From positions 1-64,000 of the forward strand of contig NZ_QKQV01000009.1 of assembly GCF_003233725.1 (NCBI RefSeq): 64,000 nucleotides of DNA. Direction: 5' to 3'. Below the pieces are notes generated by a model. The model was not told the DNA's origin, did no database searches, and was given only the letters and a program-made list of their open reading frames with translations. This stretch comes from Mesonia sp. K7. Its GTDB lineage: Bacteria > Bacteroidota > Bacteroidia > Flavobacteriales > Flavobacteriaceae. The position numbers were made by a program, and so were the translations under genes. Shown one piece after another: positions 25,574 through 34,683 of the stretch. Numbering within the stretch: position 1 is the stretch's first letter; the number at the start of each line of letters is the position of its first letter.

Positions 25574-26800
25574 TTAGCTTACGGGTATCAGCTCAAAATT
25601 TAGTTTCTGCAATGCTTCCCAAAATTTCGGAAAAGATTTTTGGACCACTTTTACATTTTGTATGGTTAACGAAGTTCTTAAAGCCAACGGAGCGAAAGCC
25701 ATTGCCATTCTATGGTCTTCATAGGTTTTTATCGTGACATCTTCTTTTAGCTTCCGCGGAATTGGAGTAAGTATTAACGATTCTTTATCTATAAGAACTT
25801 TAGCACCAAATTTTTCTATTTCTGCTTTTAACGCCACTAATCGGTTGGTTTCTTTAGCAACCAAAGTTTCTAAGCCTGTAAGTTGACACTCGACCCCTAA
25901 ACCTAGGCAAGTGACTGCAATGGTCTGGGCTAGATCTGGAGTTTGGTTGAGATTAAGTTTGATTTTTTGAGGTAAATCTTTTGAAGCTTTTTCTAATCGA
26001 ATTCCTGTTTCGCCAAACGTAGTTTTTACTCCAAATTGCTCATAGATTTCAACCAATCTGGCATCCCCTTGTAAGCTTTCTTTTTGAAAATTAGGCAACG
26101 TAATTTTAGCACTTTCAGAAAGCGCAACTATACTATAAAAATAAGACGCTGAGCTCCAATCGGGCTCAACCGCAAATCGAGTTGACCTTACTCGAGCTGG
26201 GTAGATTGTAATGTTATTTCCTTCGAAAGAAGTTTTTATTCCGAGTTGTTCTATCAAGCTCAACGTCATTAAAATATAAGGACGCGAAGTAATTTTTCCG
26301 TTAAGGGAAATGGTAAATACGCTATCAAATTTGGTCGCTATCAATAAAATGGCGGTAATAAATTGGCTACTGATATGAGCCTCCATCTCAATAGCATTTC
26401 CTACTATTTTTTTCCCTTTTATCCTTAAAGGTGGAAAACCTTCTTCTCCCAAGCATTGGATATCTGCTCCTAATTTTTGCAACGCATCTACCAAAGGTTG
26501 AATGGGTCGTTGGTGCATTCTTTCGGAGCCTTTTAACACCACTTCTCTATTGTTCTGCGTTGCAAAAAAAGCGGTTAAAAAACGCATTGCCGTTCCGGCA
26601 TGACCGATATTTATTTTATTGCTTTTACTTTTTAAAGCGGTTTGTAAAACTTGGGTATCTTGAGCATCAGACAGGTTTTTTATCTGAACTTCTGGATGTA
26701 AGGCTTGTAAAATCAACAATCGGTTCGACTCACTTTTAGAACCCGAAATATTTATTTCGCCTCTAAGCTCTTTGGGTGTTATTTGAACCCGAAAGTCCAT
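25574..26800 (-). CDS. aroA: 3-phosphoshikimate 1-carboxyvinyltransferase (EPSP synthase)
   Basis: The 408-residue enzyme joins PEP and shikimate-3-phosphate in aromatic amino-acid synthesis. Recognisable parts are GSKSESNRLLILQ, the PEP-binding loop GHAGTAMRFL (NAGTAMRPL in E. coli), SSQFITAIL, EPDWSSASYF and the C-terminal YEDHRMAMAFAPLAL. It is the last gene of a tightly packed array that begins with DAHP synthase/chorismate mutase, so both shikimate-pathway genes may share a transcript. Its ATG directly follows the stop codon of the small membrane protein gene. Confidence 0.95.
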   Translation of the reverse strand: MDFRVQITPKELRGEINISGSKSESNRLLILQALHPEVQIKNLSDAQDTQVLQTALKSKSNKINIGHAGTAMRFLTAFFATQNNREVVLKGSERMHQRPIQPLVDALQKLGADIQCLGEEGFPPLRIKGKKIVGNAIEMEAHISSQFITAILLIATKFDSVFTISLNGKITSRPYILMTLSLIEQLGIKTSFEGNNITIYPARVRSTRFAVEPDWSSASYFYSIVALSESAKITLPNFQKESLQGDARLVEIYEQFGVKTTFGETGIRLEKASKDLPQKIKLNLNQTPDLAQTIAVTCLGLGVECQLTGLETLVAKETNRLVALKAEIEKFGAKVLIDKESLILTPIPRKLKEDVTIKTYEDHRMAMAFAPLALRTSLTIQNVKVVQKSFPKFWEALQKLNFELIPVS

Positions 26801-27061
26801 CTACGAGTTTTTCTTTTGTTGGTTTTTTAGATTTCGATAAAACCGAAAATAAACCACCACAAAACCATAGACCGCACCACTTAGCACATTTGCAAACACA
26901 AACTTTGAAATGTTTTTGGAAACGTAATTTGTAAAGTAGGTATCAAAATCAAAGCCGTATTGTAAACTTACATACAATAAATTGTAGAAGATGATAAAGA
27001 GCATCGCCAAAATCAATACTGATTTCCAGAAACTCGGCATTTTTATGATTTGTTTAAACAT
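26801..27061 (-). CDS. Small membrane protein, unknown function
   Basis: I do not recognise the family. The 86 residues hold two hydrophobic helices (SVLILAMLFIIFYNLLYV and FVFANVLSGAVYGFVVVYF) and a basic C-terminus (FRFYRNLKNQQKKN), so it is probably a two-pass inner-membrane protein. It is tightly packed between the MazG-like gene and aroA with no spacer on either side, which supports it as a translated gene in the operon. Confidence 0.75.
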   Translation of the reverse strand: MFKQIIKMPSFWKSVLILAMLFIIFYNLLYVSLQYGFDFDTYFTNYVSKNISKFVFANVLSGAVYGFVVVYFRFYRNLKNQQKKNS

Positions 27062-27388
27062 TTATTTTAGTTTTTTGTTTTGTTGATGGCGATCGTGGTC
27101 TCTCTTCGTTTTGAGATCTAATTTTCTATCGAAAGCTTCTTGTAAATTGACTCCCGTTTGGTTAGCCAAACACAAGACCACAAAAACCACATCGGCCAGT
27201 TCTTCACCTAAATCTTTGTTTTTATCAGATTCTTTTTCGCTTTGTTCGCCATAGCGACGAGCAATAATACGGGCTACTTCCCCAACTTCTTCGGTTAGTT
27301 GAGCCATATTGGTAAGCTCGTTGAAGTAACGAACCCCATGTTCTTTTATCCAATTGTCAACTGCTTTTTGGGCGTTTTGTATATTCAT
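27062..27388 (-). CDS. MazG-like nucleotide pyrophosphohydrolase
   Basis: This 108-residue protein belongs to the all-alpha NTP pyrophosphatase superfamily. The metal-binding motifs are TEEVGEVAR (EExxE) and LGEELADVVFV (ExxD). Its short single-domain form matches the MazG-like / YpjD group rather than full-length MazG. It probably hydrolyses non-canonical NTPs. It is packed in the aro array, 2 bases from the DUF3857 gene upstream. Confidence 0.88.
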   Translation of the reverse strand: MNIQNAQKAVDNWIKEHGVRYFNELTNMAQLTEEVGEVARIIARRYGEQSEKESDKNKDLGEELADVVFVVLCLANQTGVNLQEAFDRKLDLKTKRDHDRHQQNKKLK

Positions 27389-27390
27389 AG

Positions 27391-29340
27391 TTATACCTTT
27401 TCTAGTACAATTTGTTTTGATTGTAATTCTACAATTTTATCAAAATACTCTTTTAAGCTCTTATAATCTTCTTTAAACACTCTATTATTTTTCATAGTTT
27501 CTTCTAAAGAAACCCGAATGAAACCGTTTGATTCGGTAATTAGATATTTAAAATCACCTATATTACTCCCAAAAGTTATGTGTTTTGATTCTGGCAAACT
27601 TTTTACCTTATAACCTTCTGGAACTTTAATGTTTAAAACCATTTTATCTTGGTATGGAGCAAAAAAATCTACTGGATAATTTCTTTCGTCTGCTTTAAAA
27701 GGAGTTGTTTTATACCTCCCAAATATTAATGGGTTAAAAAGAATTTCATCACCTATTAAAGAATAAGCATTTGATTTTTTATAGTTAAAATCTTCTTGTA
27801 CTCTCTGGGACTCTTCATCATTCATATCGTACTCTTCAATCACTAAATCTTCCCATTGCTTTTCCTTCTCGCTTATATATTCTTCTTCAGAGCTATTATA
27901 GTATTGTCGTTTTGCGTAATAAGCATAATGATTTTTCTTCATTTCTTTAAAACTTCCAAAAACTGATTTGTCTGAAAAATCAAACTCTAAATTTACTAGT
28001 TTGATTCCTATTGCCATTCGTGGAGATTGCAGATTAATCTGGTTCCATAAATTTTGATAAGGATCTACCACTAAACCAAAGTAATTATAAGCTCTACGTG
28101 GAAGAATATTTGGTTCACTGTAAATATCTGTAGCATCAAGAAGAAAATCTTTATCATCTATCTTTACATAAGCAACAACATAATTAAGGTGTGTTATGGT
28201 AGGTATGATTGGTCTCATAAAATCTCTTGTCGTTAAAACAATTGGTACTGCCTCGAGGCCCGCATGCCGCAACATAGAAACTAAACTTAGATTTACATCT
28301 GCAACATTTCCTGTCTTTTCTTTGAAAGCTTTACGAATACCGTTTTCAAAATACTTTCCATATCGATTATTCCAGGAGATGTGTTCTTTGGTAAACCTCA
28401 ACACTTTATGCATTTTTTCTATTGGATCTGTCGTTCCTTGAAGGTAGGTCGTTAATTCATCTCTATAGGAAGCATCTTTTGTCAAGCCGTTTTTGTAATC
28501 TTCATGCTCTGTTAATGTTTTAGCTACATCATTCCAGTTCAAGGAATAAACTTTAACATCTCCATTGGCGTAACTTACCGCTACAATTTCAAATAAAGTA
28601 CCTGCTATATAATTATCTATATTATCTACCCATTTTTCTGACTTGATTGCCGGGACGTTGCTTATAGAGTATTCATATTTATTTACTTTATTATTTGCTT
28701 TATTGTCAAAAATATCTTTTTCTTCTTTTACATTAGGAAAAACAAAACCTTTAGGGAGTCTATTAAACTGCATATAGGTAGGAATCTTAACCTCTGCATA
28801 AAAATCTCTTATGGGAATATCGTCTTGGTACCTCAACTCTTCGATATTGAAAAAAAATGGAGATCTAATATGGTATGAATACTCTACGACAGAGCCATCT
28901 TGCACATTAGGCATCGTAAATTTCACAACATCATTAAATTCGTTATGATTGGTTTCAAATACTTGACTATTCTCAAGTTTGTCTTTTACTATTTTATCTC
29001 CGGATAAATTGTAGGTAGCTCCTTTTAAATGGTGTATCTTCTCCTTTTCTGTTTCGCCTTTGTAGAGATAAACTTCATGAGACGCATGGCTTAGAGCGTC
29101 ATCAGAGGTATTGTAAAACTTGATACGCTTATGAACTTCTGTTACTAACATCAATTCATTACCGGTAAGTTCAAAGTAAATTTTCTTCTCAAAATCTATT
29201 ATTTCTGCATCTGCAGTAGCATCTATTAGACTTTGATCTTGCTTTAAAATTTCTTCAGAAATTTTTCCATATTTTAAATCTTGAGAAAAACTAATTTGCG
29301 TAAGTAGTATTGATAAAATAAATAGTAGGTTTCTTTTCAT
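27391..29340 (-). CDS. DUF3857/transglutaminase-like protein lacking the catalytic Cys
   Basis: The 649 residues start with a signal peptide (MKRNLLFILSILLTQISFSQ). An N-terminal DUF3857 beta-rich domain follows (up to about 270), then a transglutaminase-like core and a C-terminal beta domain. Aligned by eye with the upstream paralogue, the segment GDCKGLS becomes GNVADVN, so the nucleophilic Cys is replaced by Val. The His (ITHLNYVVAY) and Asp (FLLDATD) remain. It is thus probably a non-catalytic, envelope-located member. It is co-transcribed with its paralogue, 2 bases apart. Confidence 0.85.
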   Translation of the reverse strand: MKRNLLFILSILLTQISFSQDLKYGKISEEILKQDQSLIDATADAEIIDFEKKIYFELTGNELMLVTEVHKRIKFYNTSDDALSHASHEVYLYKGETEKEKIHHLKGATYNLSGDKIVKDKLENSQVFETNHNEFNDVVKFTMPNVQDGSVVEYSYHIRSPFFFNIEELRYQDDIPIRDFYAEVKIPTYMQFNRLPKGFVFPNVKEEKDIFDNKANNKVNKYEYSISNVPAIKSEKWVDNIDNYIAGTLFEIVAVSYANGDVKVYSLNWNDVAKTLTEHEDYKNGLTKDASYRDELTTYLQGTTDPIEKMHKVLRFTKEHISWNNRYGKYFENGIRKAFKEKTGNVADVNLSLVSMLRHAGLEAVPIVLTTRDFMRPIIPTITHLNYVVAYVKIDDKDFLLDATDIYSEPNILPRRAYNYFGLVVDPYQNLWNQINLQSPRMAIGIKLVNLEFDFSDKSVFGSFKEMKKNHYAYYAKRQYYNSSEEEYISEKEKQWEDLVIEEYDMNDEESQRVQEDFNYKKSNAYSLIGDEILFNPLIFGRYKTTPFKADERNYPVDFFAPYQDKMVLNIKVPEGYKVKSLPESKHITFGSNIGDFKYLITESNGFIRVSLEETMKNNRVFKEDYKSLKEYFDKIVELQSKQIVLEKV

Positions 29341-29342
29341 TT

Positions 29343-31259
29343 TTAGATTTTTTTTATTGATGCTTTTGCTTTTTCTTCTGTAGAAACATGATTTATAAAT
29401 TCGTAATAGCTTTCATATTTTTCTTTAGGGTACTCTCCTTGGGAAAGTAAAAAGGATTTATATACATGAATTTTATCATTCTCTAGCGTGATTTTTCTTG
29501 TGTATTTTCCAAACTCTGAATTTAAAATCACATCTTCTGGCACAAATTCTATTTGATAATTTTCTGGTAAATCTATCGCTATAAAATCTTCATCATAAAA
29601 ACCTCTTTGTATTTTAAAATCGTTTTCTCTGTTATGATACCGCTTTGGTGTATGGCTAAACGGATTAAGTATATTTAATTGAAGAAGCATTCGATCGTTT
29701 ATGACTTCACCAAAATGTGTACCCGTAAAAGCAAATTTTTCTTTCAATTTTAAACTGTCTTTTGTCTCTACAAAAGTGTGGTTTTGTACTTCTAAATTAT
29801 TAATCTGACTCCAAAATCTTTTATCGCGCTTTTTTAGTTCTTCTTTTTCTAAACTAGCTACATAGGATCTATTACTGTACTGAGTTCCTTTGGTTAAAAG
29901 ACTTCCCTCTACGTTAATTTTTCCTTGCGTATTAAAAGAAATATTTGCCTCTAATTTTTGATAGTTATCTTTGTTGGAGTAAGCTGGTGTTTTTACAATT
30001 TCGCTACCTGAGGGTTTTATCACAAAAGCATATCTATCATCTGTAAAATCACCTAAAAAAGCATATGGATTTGTTCTACTTGTACAATCTATCCAGTTAT
30101 AAGTATTATTTTTTTCTGGAATTGCCAAAATCATATGGTTTCCATCTATAAAATTGGGGAAGTCTTTGGTAACATTAACTTTACTCCTTCCCGCCTCTAT
30201 AATCGCTAAATAGGATTCTATACCTATTGCTTCTAACAGCGATCTTGTATAATTAGACAAGCCTTTACAGTCTCCATATTTTTTCTCATCTACTTCCTCT
30301 GCAGAAATGGGCTGTAAGCCTCCGACACCAATTTGCACACTAATGTATCGAAAATTATTTTGAACATAGTTATATACTGCAGCAGCTTTTTCTCGTTTAC
30401 TGGTCAAATCTTTGGTTAAACTTTTAATTTCATTAAGCGTTTCTTCGCTTAAATCAGATTTTCCATTTAATAATTCAGCATAATACCAACTTCCTAACGC
30501 ATCCCAGCTTGTTATTCCCTGCGCTTTATATTTATATAAATTGAAATTTTCTAATCTCGTCATAATATTAGGAAACCTTCTAGAAGGATCAATACTCAAC
30601 TCCTCACTCTTAAAAGAAGGCATCTCATTAATTTCATATTCATACCCATCAGCTGTAATCGTCTTATTTATACCTAAACCCTCAAAAGAATTCTCTTTAA
30701 AATAAGCTTTATTTTTTTTGGTATCGTATTTAAAAATATACTTTGAGTTTTTCACCTTTACATCAGAACGATTTACAAAATAAAAAGTAGGAATTAAGCC
30801 TGTATTTTCTGAAACAATTGTTTTTTCAAAGATTACTGTATAAGGATATGAAATGGGGTTAAAGGGTAAAGCTTTCACCCTACTGTCTTGATATAATGAG
30901 CTATTATCTACAGCAGCTTTATCATTAAAATCTCTAGCTTTAAATGATTTTAGTTTATTTCCTGAAGCATCAAAAACTTCTGCAGAAATATTTTTTACTT
31001 TTCTGGAATCGTCATACCAAGCATAAGCCTGTACAGCTTCATTTCCTTTTTGGTTATAAACGGTAATGACCTTATAATCACTTATTGTCATTTGGTCTAT
31101 ACTATTGATTTCTATCTCTCTTACATATTCTCGAATAAAAGCATTCACACCTCTATTTTCTTTTAATTCAAAATCTGTAATAAGGTAACCCTCTTGTGCC
31201 GTTATATTTTTAGAAAGTAAAATAAAGGTTAGGATATAAATCAGTCTATATTTCATCAA
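29343..31259 (-). CDS. DUF3857 and transglutaminase-like domain protein
   Basis: The 638-residue secreted or periplasmic protein has a signal peptide (LIYILTFILLSKNITAQ), a DUF3857 domain at about 45-250 and a transglutaminase-like core. The triad is visible: Cys in KYGDCKGLS, His in DGNHMILAI and Asp in YNWIDCTS, preceded by the GVGGLQPISAEEV loop. A C-terminal beta domain follows. The substrate is unknown for this family; peptide or amide bond chemistry in the envelope is inferred from the fold. Start may be either of two adjacent Met codons. Confidence 0.88.
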   Translation of the reverse strand: MMKYRLIYILTFILLSKNITAQEGYLITDFELKENRGVNAFIREYVREIEINSIDQMTISDYKVITVYNQKGNEAVQAYAWYDDSRKVKNISAEVFDASGNKLKSFKARDFNDKAAVDNSSLYQDSRVKALPFNPISYPYTVIFEKTIVSENTGLIPTFYFVNRSDVKVKNSKYIFKYDTKKNKAYFKENSFEGLGINKTITADGYEYEINEMPSFKSEELSIDPSRRFPNIMTRLENFNLYKYKAQGITSWDALGSWYYAELLNGKSDLSEETLNEIKSLTKDLTSKREKAAAVYNYVQNNFRYISVQIGVGGLQPISAEEVDEKKYGDCKGLSNYTRSLLEAIGIESYLAIIEAGRSKVNVTKDFPNFIDGNHMILAIPEKNNTYNWIDCTSRTNPYAFLGDFTDDRYAFVIKPSGSEIVKTPAYSNKDNYQKLEANISFNTQGKINVEGSLLTKGTQYSNRSYVASLEKEELKKRDKRFWSQINNLEVQNHTFVETKDSLKLKEKFAFTGTHFGEVINDRMLLQLNILNPFSHTPKRYHNRENDFKIQRGFYDEDFIAIDLPENYQIEFVPEDVILNSEFGKYTRKITLENDKIHVYKSFLLSQGEYPKEKYESYYEFINHVSTEEKAKASIKKI

Positions 31260-31302
31260 CTATGCTTTTCTTTTGCCAAAACTATAAAAAAACAAACACT
31301 TC

Positions 31303-31755
31303 TTATTCTTTATTTTTCGAATCTATAATTATGGTTACCGGACCATCGTTAATGAGCGAAACTTTCATATCTGCTCCAAATTCTCCTGTGGCAACCTCTT
31401 TACGCAACAAGCTTTCTAACGAAATTTTAAAACTCTCATATAATGGAATCGCGACTTCAGGTTTTGCCGCTTTGATAAAACTTGGGCGGTTTCCTTTTTT
31501 AGTGCTCGCGTGTAACGTAAATTGACTTATCAACAAGACTTTTCCATCGATATCCAGTAAAGATTTATTCATTAACCCTTCTTCATCAGGAAACACACGC
31601 AAATTAACGATTTTTTTACATAACCAATCGACGTCTTCTTGGGTGTCTTCATTTTCTATTCCTAATAAAATTAGAAAACCTTGCTGAATCGCCCCTGCAA
31701 TTCTTTGATTGATTTTAACACTCGCTTCAGAAACTCGCTGTATGACTACTCTCAT
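31303..31755 (-). CDS. dtd: D-aminoacyl-tRNA deacylase
   Basis: The 150-residue enzyme removes D-amino acids (and Gly from mischarged tRNA-Ala) from tRNA. Family signatures are MRVVIQRVSEASV, the SQFTL motif (LISQFTLHA) and the Gly-cisPro motif in NDGPVTI. Its start overlaps the rsgA stop by 4 bases (ATGA), a coupled pair. Confidence 0.96.
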   Translation of the reverse strand: MRVVIQRVSEASVKINQRIAGAIQQGFLILLGIENEDTQEDVDWLCKKIVNLRVFPDEEGLMNKSLLDIDGKVLLISQFTLHASTKKGNRPSFIKAAKPEVAIPLYESFKISLESLLRKEVATGEFGADMKVSLINDGPVTIIIDSKNKE

Positions 31756-32702
31756 TTGTTGGTATAAATATCGGTTCTATAGTTTTCGTCTTCTCCTTCT
31801 ATCATTTGCAAATACGACTTGTACCTCGACCAAGCAATTTCATTCTTTTCCAATGCATTTTTCACTTCACATTTAGGCTCATCGATATGCAAACAGTTAT
31901 TGAATTTGCACAAATACTTTCGCTGAAAAAACTCAGGAAAATAATCCCCTAACTCCTCTTTTTCTATTTCTACAATCCCAAAACCTTTGATCCCCGGTGT
32001 ATCGATAATTTTAGCATCAAAAGACAAATCATACATTTCTGCAAAAGTCGTTGTGTGTTGGCCTTGTAAATGTTGTTCAGAGATTTCTGCCGTTTTTAGA
32101 TTGAGGTTAGGTTCGATAGCATTTATTAAAGTAGACTTTCCTACGCCGCTATGACCAGAGAACAAACATGTTTTTCCTCGCATGAGCTCTTTTACTTTAT
32201 CCACATTATTTTTCTGTTTTGCAGAAATTTCCACGCAAGTGTAACCTATATTTTCATAAAGTGATTTGAGAAATTTTACCTCCAAAACTTCTTCTTCGTT
32301 ATAGGTATCTATTTTATTAAACAGAATTACCGATTGAATGTCATAAGCTTCGGCAGTGACCAAAAACCGATCGATAAAACTGGTGAATGTAGGAGGATTA
32401 TTTATAGTGACCATCAAAAAAGCCCTATCGATATTAGCGGCAATAATATGGGTTTGTTTAGAAAGGTTGACCGATTTTCTAATGATATAATTTTTACGAG
32501 CTTCTATCTTTTGGATCACACCTGTTTTCTCTTCACCTGCATCGTCTATTTTAAAAACTACCTGATCACCAACCGCAACGGGATTGGTATTTTTAATTCC
32601 TTTTATTCTGAATTTTCCTTTGATGCGACAATTATAAAACACACCGTCCTGACCTTTTACAAGGTACCAACTTCCAGTAGATTTATAAACGGTTCCGTTC
32701 AC
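31752..32702 (-). CDS. rsgA: Ribosome small-subunit assembly GTPase
   Basis: The 316-residue GTPase acts in late 30S maturation. It shows the circularly permuted order of G motifs: G4 (LFNKID), then G1 (SGHSGVGKST), then G3 (DTPGIKGFG). An N-terminal OB-fold precedes these and a C-terminal zinc-binding Cys-x4-Cys-x-His-x5-Cys site (CKFNNCLHIDEPKC) follows. The start codon is GTG, 6 bases after the DAHP synthase stop. It is the second gene of the array. Confidence 0.96.
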   Translation of the reverse strand: MNGTVYKSTGSWYLVKGQDGVFYNCRIKGKFRIKGIKNTNPVAVGDQVVFKIDDAGEEKTGVIQKIEARKNYIIRKSVNLSKQTHIIAANIDRAFLMVTINNPPTFTSFIDRFLVTAEAYDIQSVILFNKIDTYNEEEVLEVKFLKSLYENIGYTCVEISAKQKNNVDKVKELMRGKTCLFSGHSGVGKSTLINAIEPNLNLKTAEISEQHLQGQHTTTFAEMYDLSFDAKIIDTPGIKGFGIVEIEKEELGDYFPEFFQRKYLCKFNNCLHIDEPKCEVKNALEKNEIAWSRYKSYLQMIEGEDENYRTDIYTNK

Positions 32703-32708
32703 GTAAGT

Positions 32709-33794
32709 TTAGTTTTTATGGATAATTTTTTGTTGATGCGCAATTGATTCTTGATGGATTGCTTTGTATAAATTTAAAATAAATTCTTTTTGCAATCCTT
32801 TTCCATCACCTTTTTCAATCATTTTTTCGAGAATTTGTTTCCATCGCTCGGGTTGAAAAATCGCTACATTATGTTCTTTTTTAAGTCCGCCTATTTTATC
32901 TGCAATTTGCATTCTGTCTATCAAAACTTCCATAAGTTTATCATCCATGACATCGATTTGAGCTCTTAATTTTTCTAAATCTTTTGAGAAATTTACATCA
33001 TCAGAATGTTGCTTTCTTACTTTGAGTTCGCTTAGAAATTTTAAGAGTGTTTGCGGTGTAATCTGTTGTTGGCTATCACTCCAAGCTTTATCTGGATTGT
33101 GATGGGTCTCGACCATCAAACCGTTGTAATTAAGATCTAAAGCCGTTTGGCAGAGTTCAAAAATCAAATCTCTTCTTCCTGCAATGTGCGAAGGGTCTAA
33201 AATAATAGGCATTTCCGGGAATTCGCTCTGTAAATCGATGGCGATCTGCCATTCGGGAACATTGCGATAAGTAGAATTGTTATAACTCGAAAAACCTCGG
33301 TGAATCGCTCCTAAGTTTTTGACATCTTGATTTAAAAACCTTTCGATGGCTCCAATCCATAAAGATAAATCTGGATTAACGGGGTTTTTTATAAGTACTG
33401 TTTTATTGGTTCCGCGTAAAACTTCTGCAATTTCTTGCACATTAAACGGAGAAACCGTCGTTCTGGCTCCAATCCATAAAATATCTATTTCGTTTTTTAA
33501 TGCCAACTCTACATGATACGGATTTGCCACTTCAGTAGCGGTTTGCAATCCTGTTTCCACTTTAGCTGTTTTAAGCCAATTTAAGCCGATTGCGCCTACG
33601 CCTTCAAAATTCCCGGGGCGAGTTCTTGGTTTCCAAATACCAGCACGTATAACAGAAACTTCACTATCTTTAAGTTCTTGGGCAATTTGCACCACTTGCT
33701 CTTCGGTTTCTGCACTACAAGGCCCTGCAATAATAAACGGGTTTTGGTGTTTAAATTTAGAAAGCCATCTATTTTGAATGCTGTCTTTACTCAT
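32709..33794 (-). CDS. Bifunctional DAHP synthase / chorismate mutase type II
   Basis: The 361 residues combine an N-terminal KDSA-like DAHP synthase (IIAGPCSAETEEQ, KPRTRPGNFEG, ILIGARTT-like ILWIGARTT, ILDPSHIAGRRD) with a C-terminal AroQ chorismate mutase of about 90 residues (LEKLRAQIDVMDDKLMEVL, ILEKMIEKGD). It catalyses the first step of the shikimate pathway and the branch to prephenate. The fusion allows feedback from prephenate or aromatic amino acids, as known for such fusions. It heads the array that ends in aroA. Confidence 0.93.
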   Translation of the reverse strand: MSKDSIQNRWLSKFKHQNPFIIAGPCSAETEEQVVQIAQELKDSEVSVIRAGIWKPRTRPGNFEGVGAIGLNWLKTAKVETGLQTATEVANPYHVELALKNEIDILWIGARTTVSPFNVQEIAEVLRGTNKTVLIKNPVNPDLSLWIGAIERFLNQDVKNLGAIHRGFSSYNNSTYRNVPEWQIAIDLQSEFPEMPIILDPSHIAGRRDLIFELCQTALDLNYNGLMVETHHNPDKAWSDSQQQITPQTLLKFLSELKVRKQHSDDVNFSKDLEKLRAQIDVMDDKLMEVLIDRMQIADKIGGLKKEHNVAIFQPERWKQILEKMIEKGDGKGLQKEFILNLYKAIHQESIAHQQKIIHKN

Positions 33795-33899
33795 GAGTAT
33801 GTATTATTATCATACGTATGCGAAGATACATTTGTTTTTACAATTTAAACATGTAATTCATAAGAGAGCTTTTATTTTTACCGTATTGAATTCATTTCA

Positions 33900-33907
33900 T
33901 AAATTTG
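33900..33907 (+). promoter_or_regulatory. -7 element of the GldA-like ATPase gene
   Basis: TAAATTTG lies 14 bases before the preferred ATG at 33922. It supports this start over any further upstream in-frame Met. Confidence 0.5.
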
Positions 33908-33921
33908 AAAAAAATATAAGC

Positions 33922-34614
33922 ATGGGTATTGTTGTTGAAAATGTCACCAAATTCTATGGAACGCAAAAGGCGCTAGATGATTTAAGTTTTTCTATTGAAA
34001 AAGGTGAAATTATTGGTTTTTTAGGCCCAAATGGTGCCGGGAAATCTACTTTAATGAAAATTCTCACTGGTTTTATCGAAAATTACGAAGGTAAAATCTC
34101 CATTAATGGAAAAGAATTAGACATTCACAAAAGAGAAATCCAGCAAATTATAGGTTATTTACCAGAACACAATCCGCTTTATACAGAAATGTATGTGCGT
34201 GAGTACCTTGCTTTTAACGCTAATGTCTACCAAACCAACAGAAATAGAATTGAAGAAGTCATTCAATTGACTGGTCTTGAAAATGAAGCCAATAAAAAAA
34301 TTGAACAACTTTCTAAAGGTTATCGCCAAAGAGTGGGTTTGGCAAATGCTTTACTTCACGACCCAGAAATACTCATCCTAGACGAGCCAACTACAGGTTT
34401 AGACCCAAATCAGTTATTGCAAATACGTGAACTCATTAAAAAAGTAGGAAAAGAAAAAACGGTTTTTCTTTCCACTCACATTATGCAAGAAGTAGAAGCC
34501 ATTTGCGACCGTATCATCATCATAAAAAAAGGAAACAAAGTCGCCGATCTTCAAACTGAAGAACTTGAAAAAGGTAAAACGTTAGAAAGTATATTTATTG
34601 AATTGACTTCATAA
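33922..34614 (+). CDS. ABC transporter ATP-binding protein, GldA-like
   Basis: From ATG 33922 the protein has 230 residues. An in-frame upstream extension of 48 codons crosses the promoter and the start of the divergent gene and is rejected. It has Walker A (GPNGAGKST), a Q-loop region (GYLPEHNPLY), the signature LSKGYRQRVGLA, Walker B (ILILDEPTTGLDP) and the switch His (STHIMQEVE). The GYLPEHNPLY...SKGYRQRVGLANALLHDP string resembles gliding-motility GldA, but GldA is about 300 residues and the C-terminal extension is absent. No gldF/gldG permease gene is adjacent. It is either a shortened GldA or a paralogue. Confidence 0.85.
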   Translation: MGIVVENVTKFYGTQKALDDLSFSIEKGEIIGFLGPNGAGKSTLMKILTGFIENYEGKISINGKELDIHKREIQQIIGYLPEHNPLYTEMYVREYLAFNANVYQTNRNRIEEVIQLTGLENEANKKIEQLSKGYRQRVGLANALLHDPEILILDEPTTGLDPNQLLQIRELIKKVGKEKTVFLSTHIMQEVEAICDRIIIIKKGNKVADLQTEELEKGKTLESIFIELTS

Positions 34615-34633
34615 CAAGGGTTTACATAAAACA

Positions 34634-34662
34634 AAAAGCTCACTTTTTCAAGTGAGCTTTAT
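34634..34662 (+). terminator. Terminator between the GldA-like gene and the DUF6252 lipoprotein
   Basis: AAAGCTCACTT and AAGTGAGCTTT pair perfectly around TTTC. It sits between two convergent genes and can serve both. Confidence 0.75.
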
Positions 34663-34683
34663 TATAATAATCCTACTTTTATA

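Noticed and set aside
32334-32747. 137-codon plus-strand frame opposite rsgA
   Set aside because: Antisense shadow; crosses the rsgA start and the end of the DAHP synthase gene without any recognisable motif.
33778-33921. N-terminal extension of the GldA-like ATPase
   Set aside because: It overlaps the start of the divergent DAHP synthase gene and contains the TAAATTTG promoter element; ABC ATPases of this type start at MGIVVENV.
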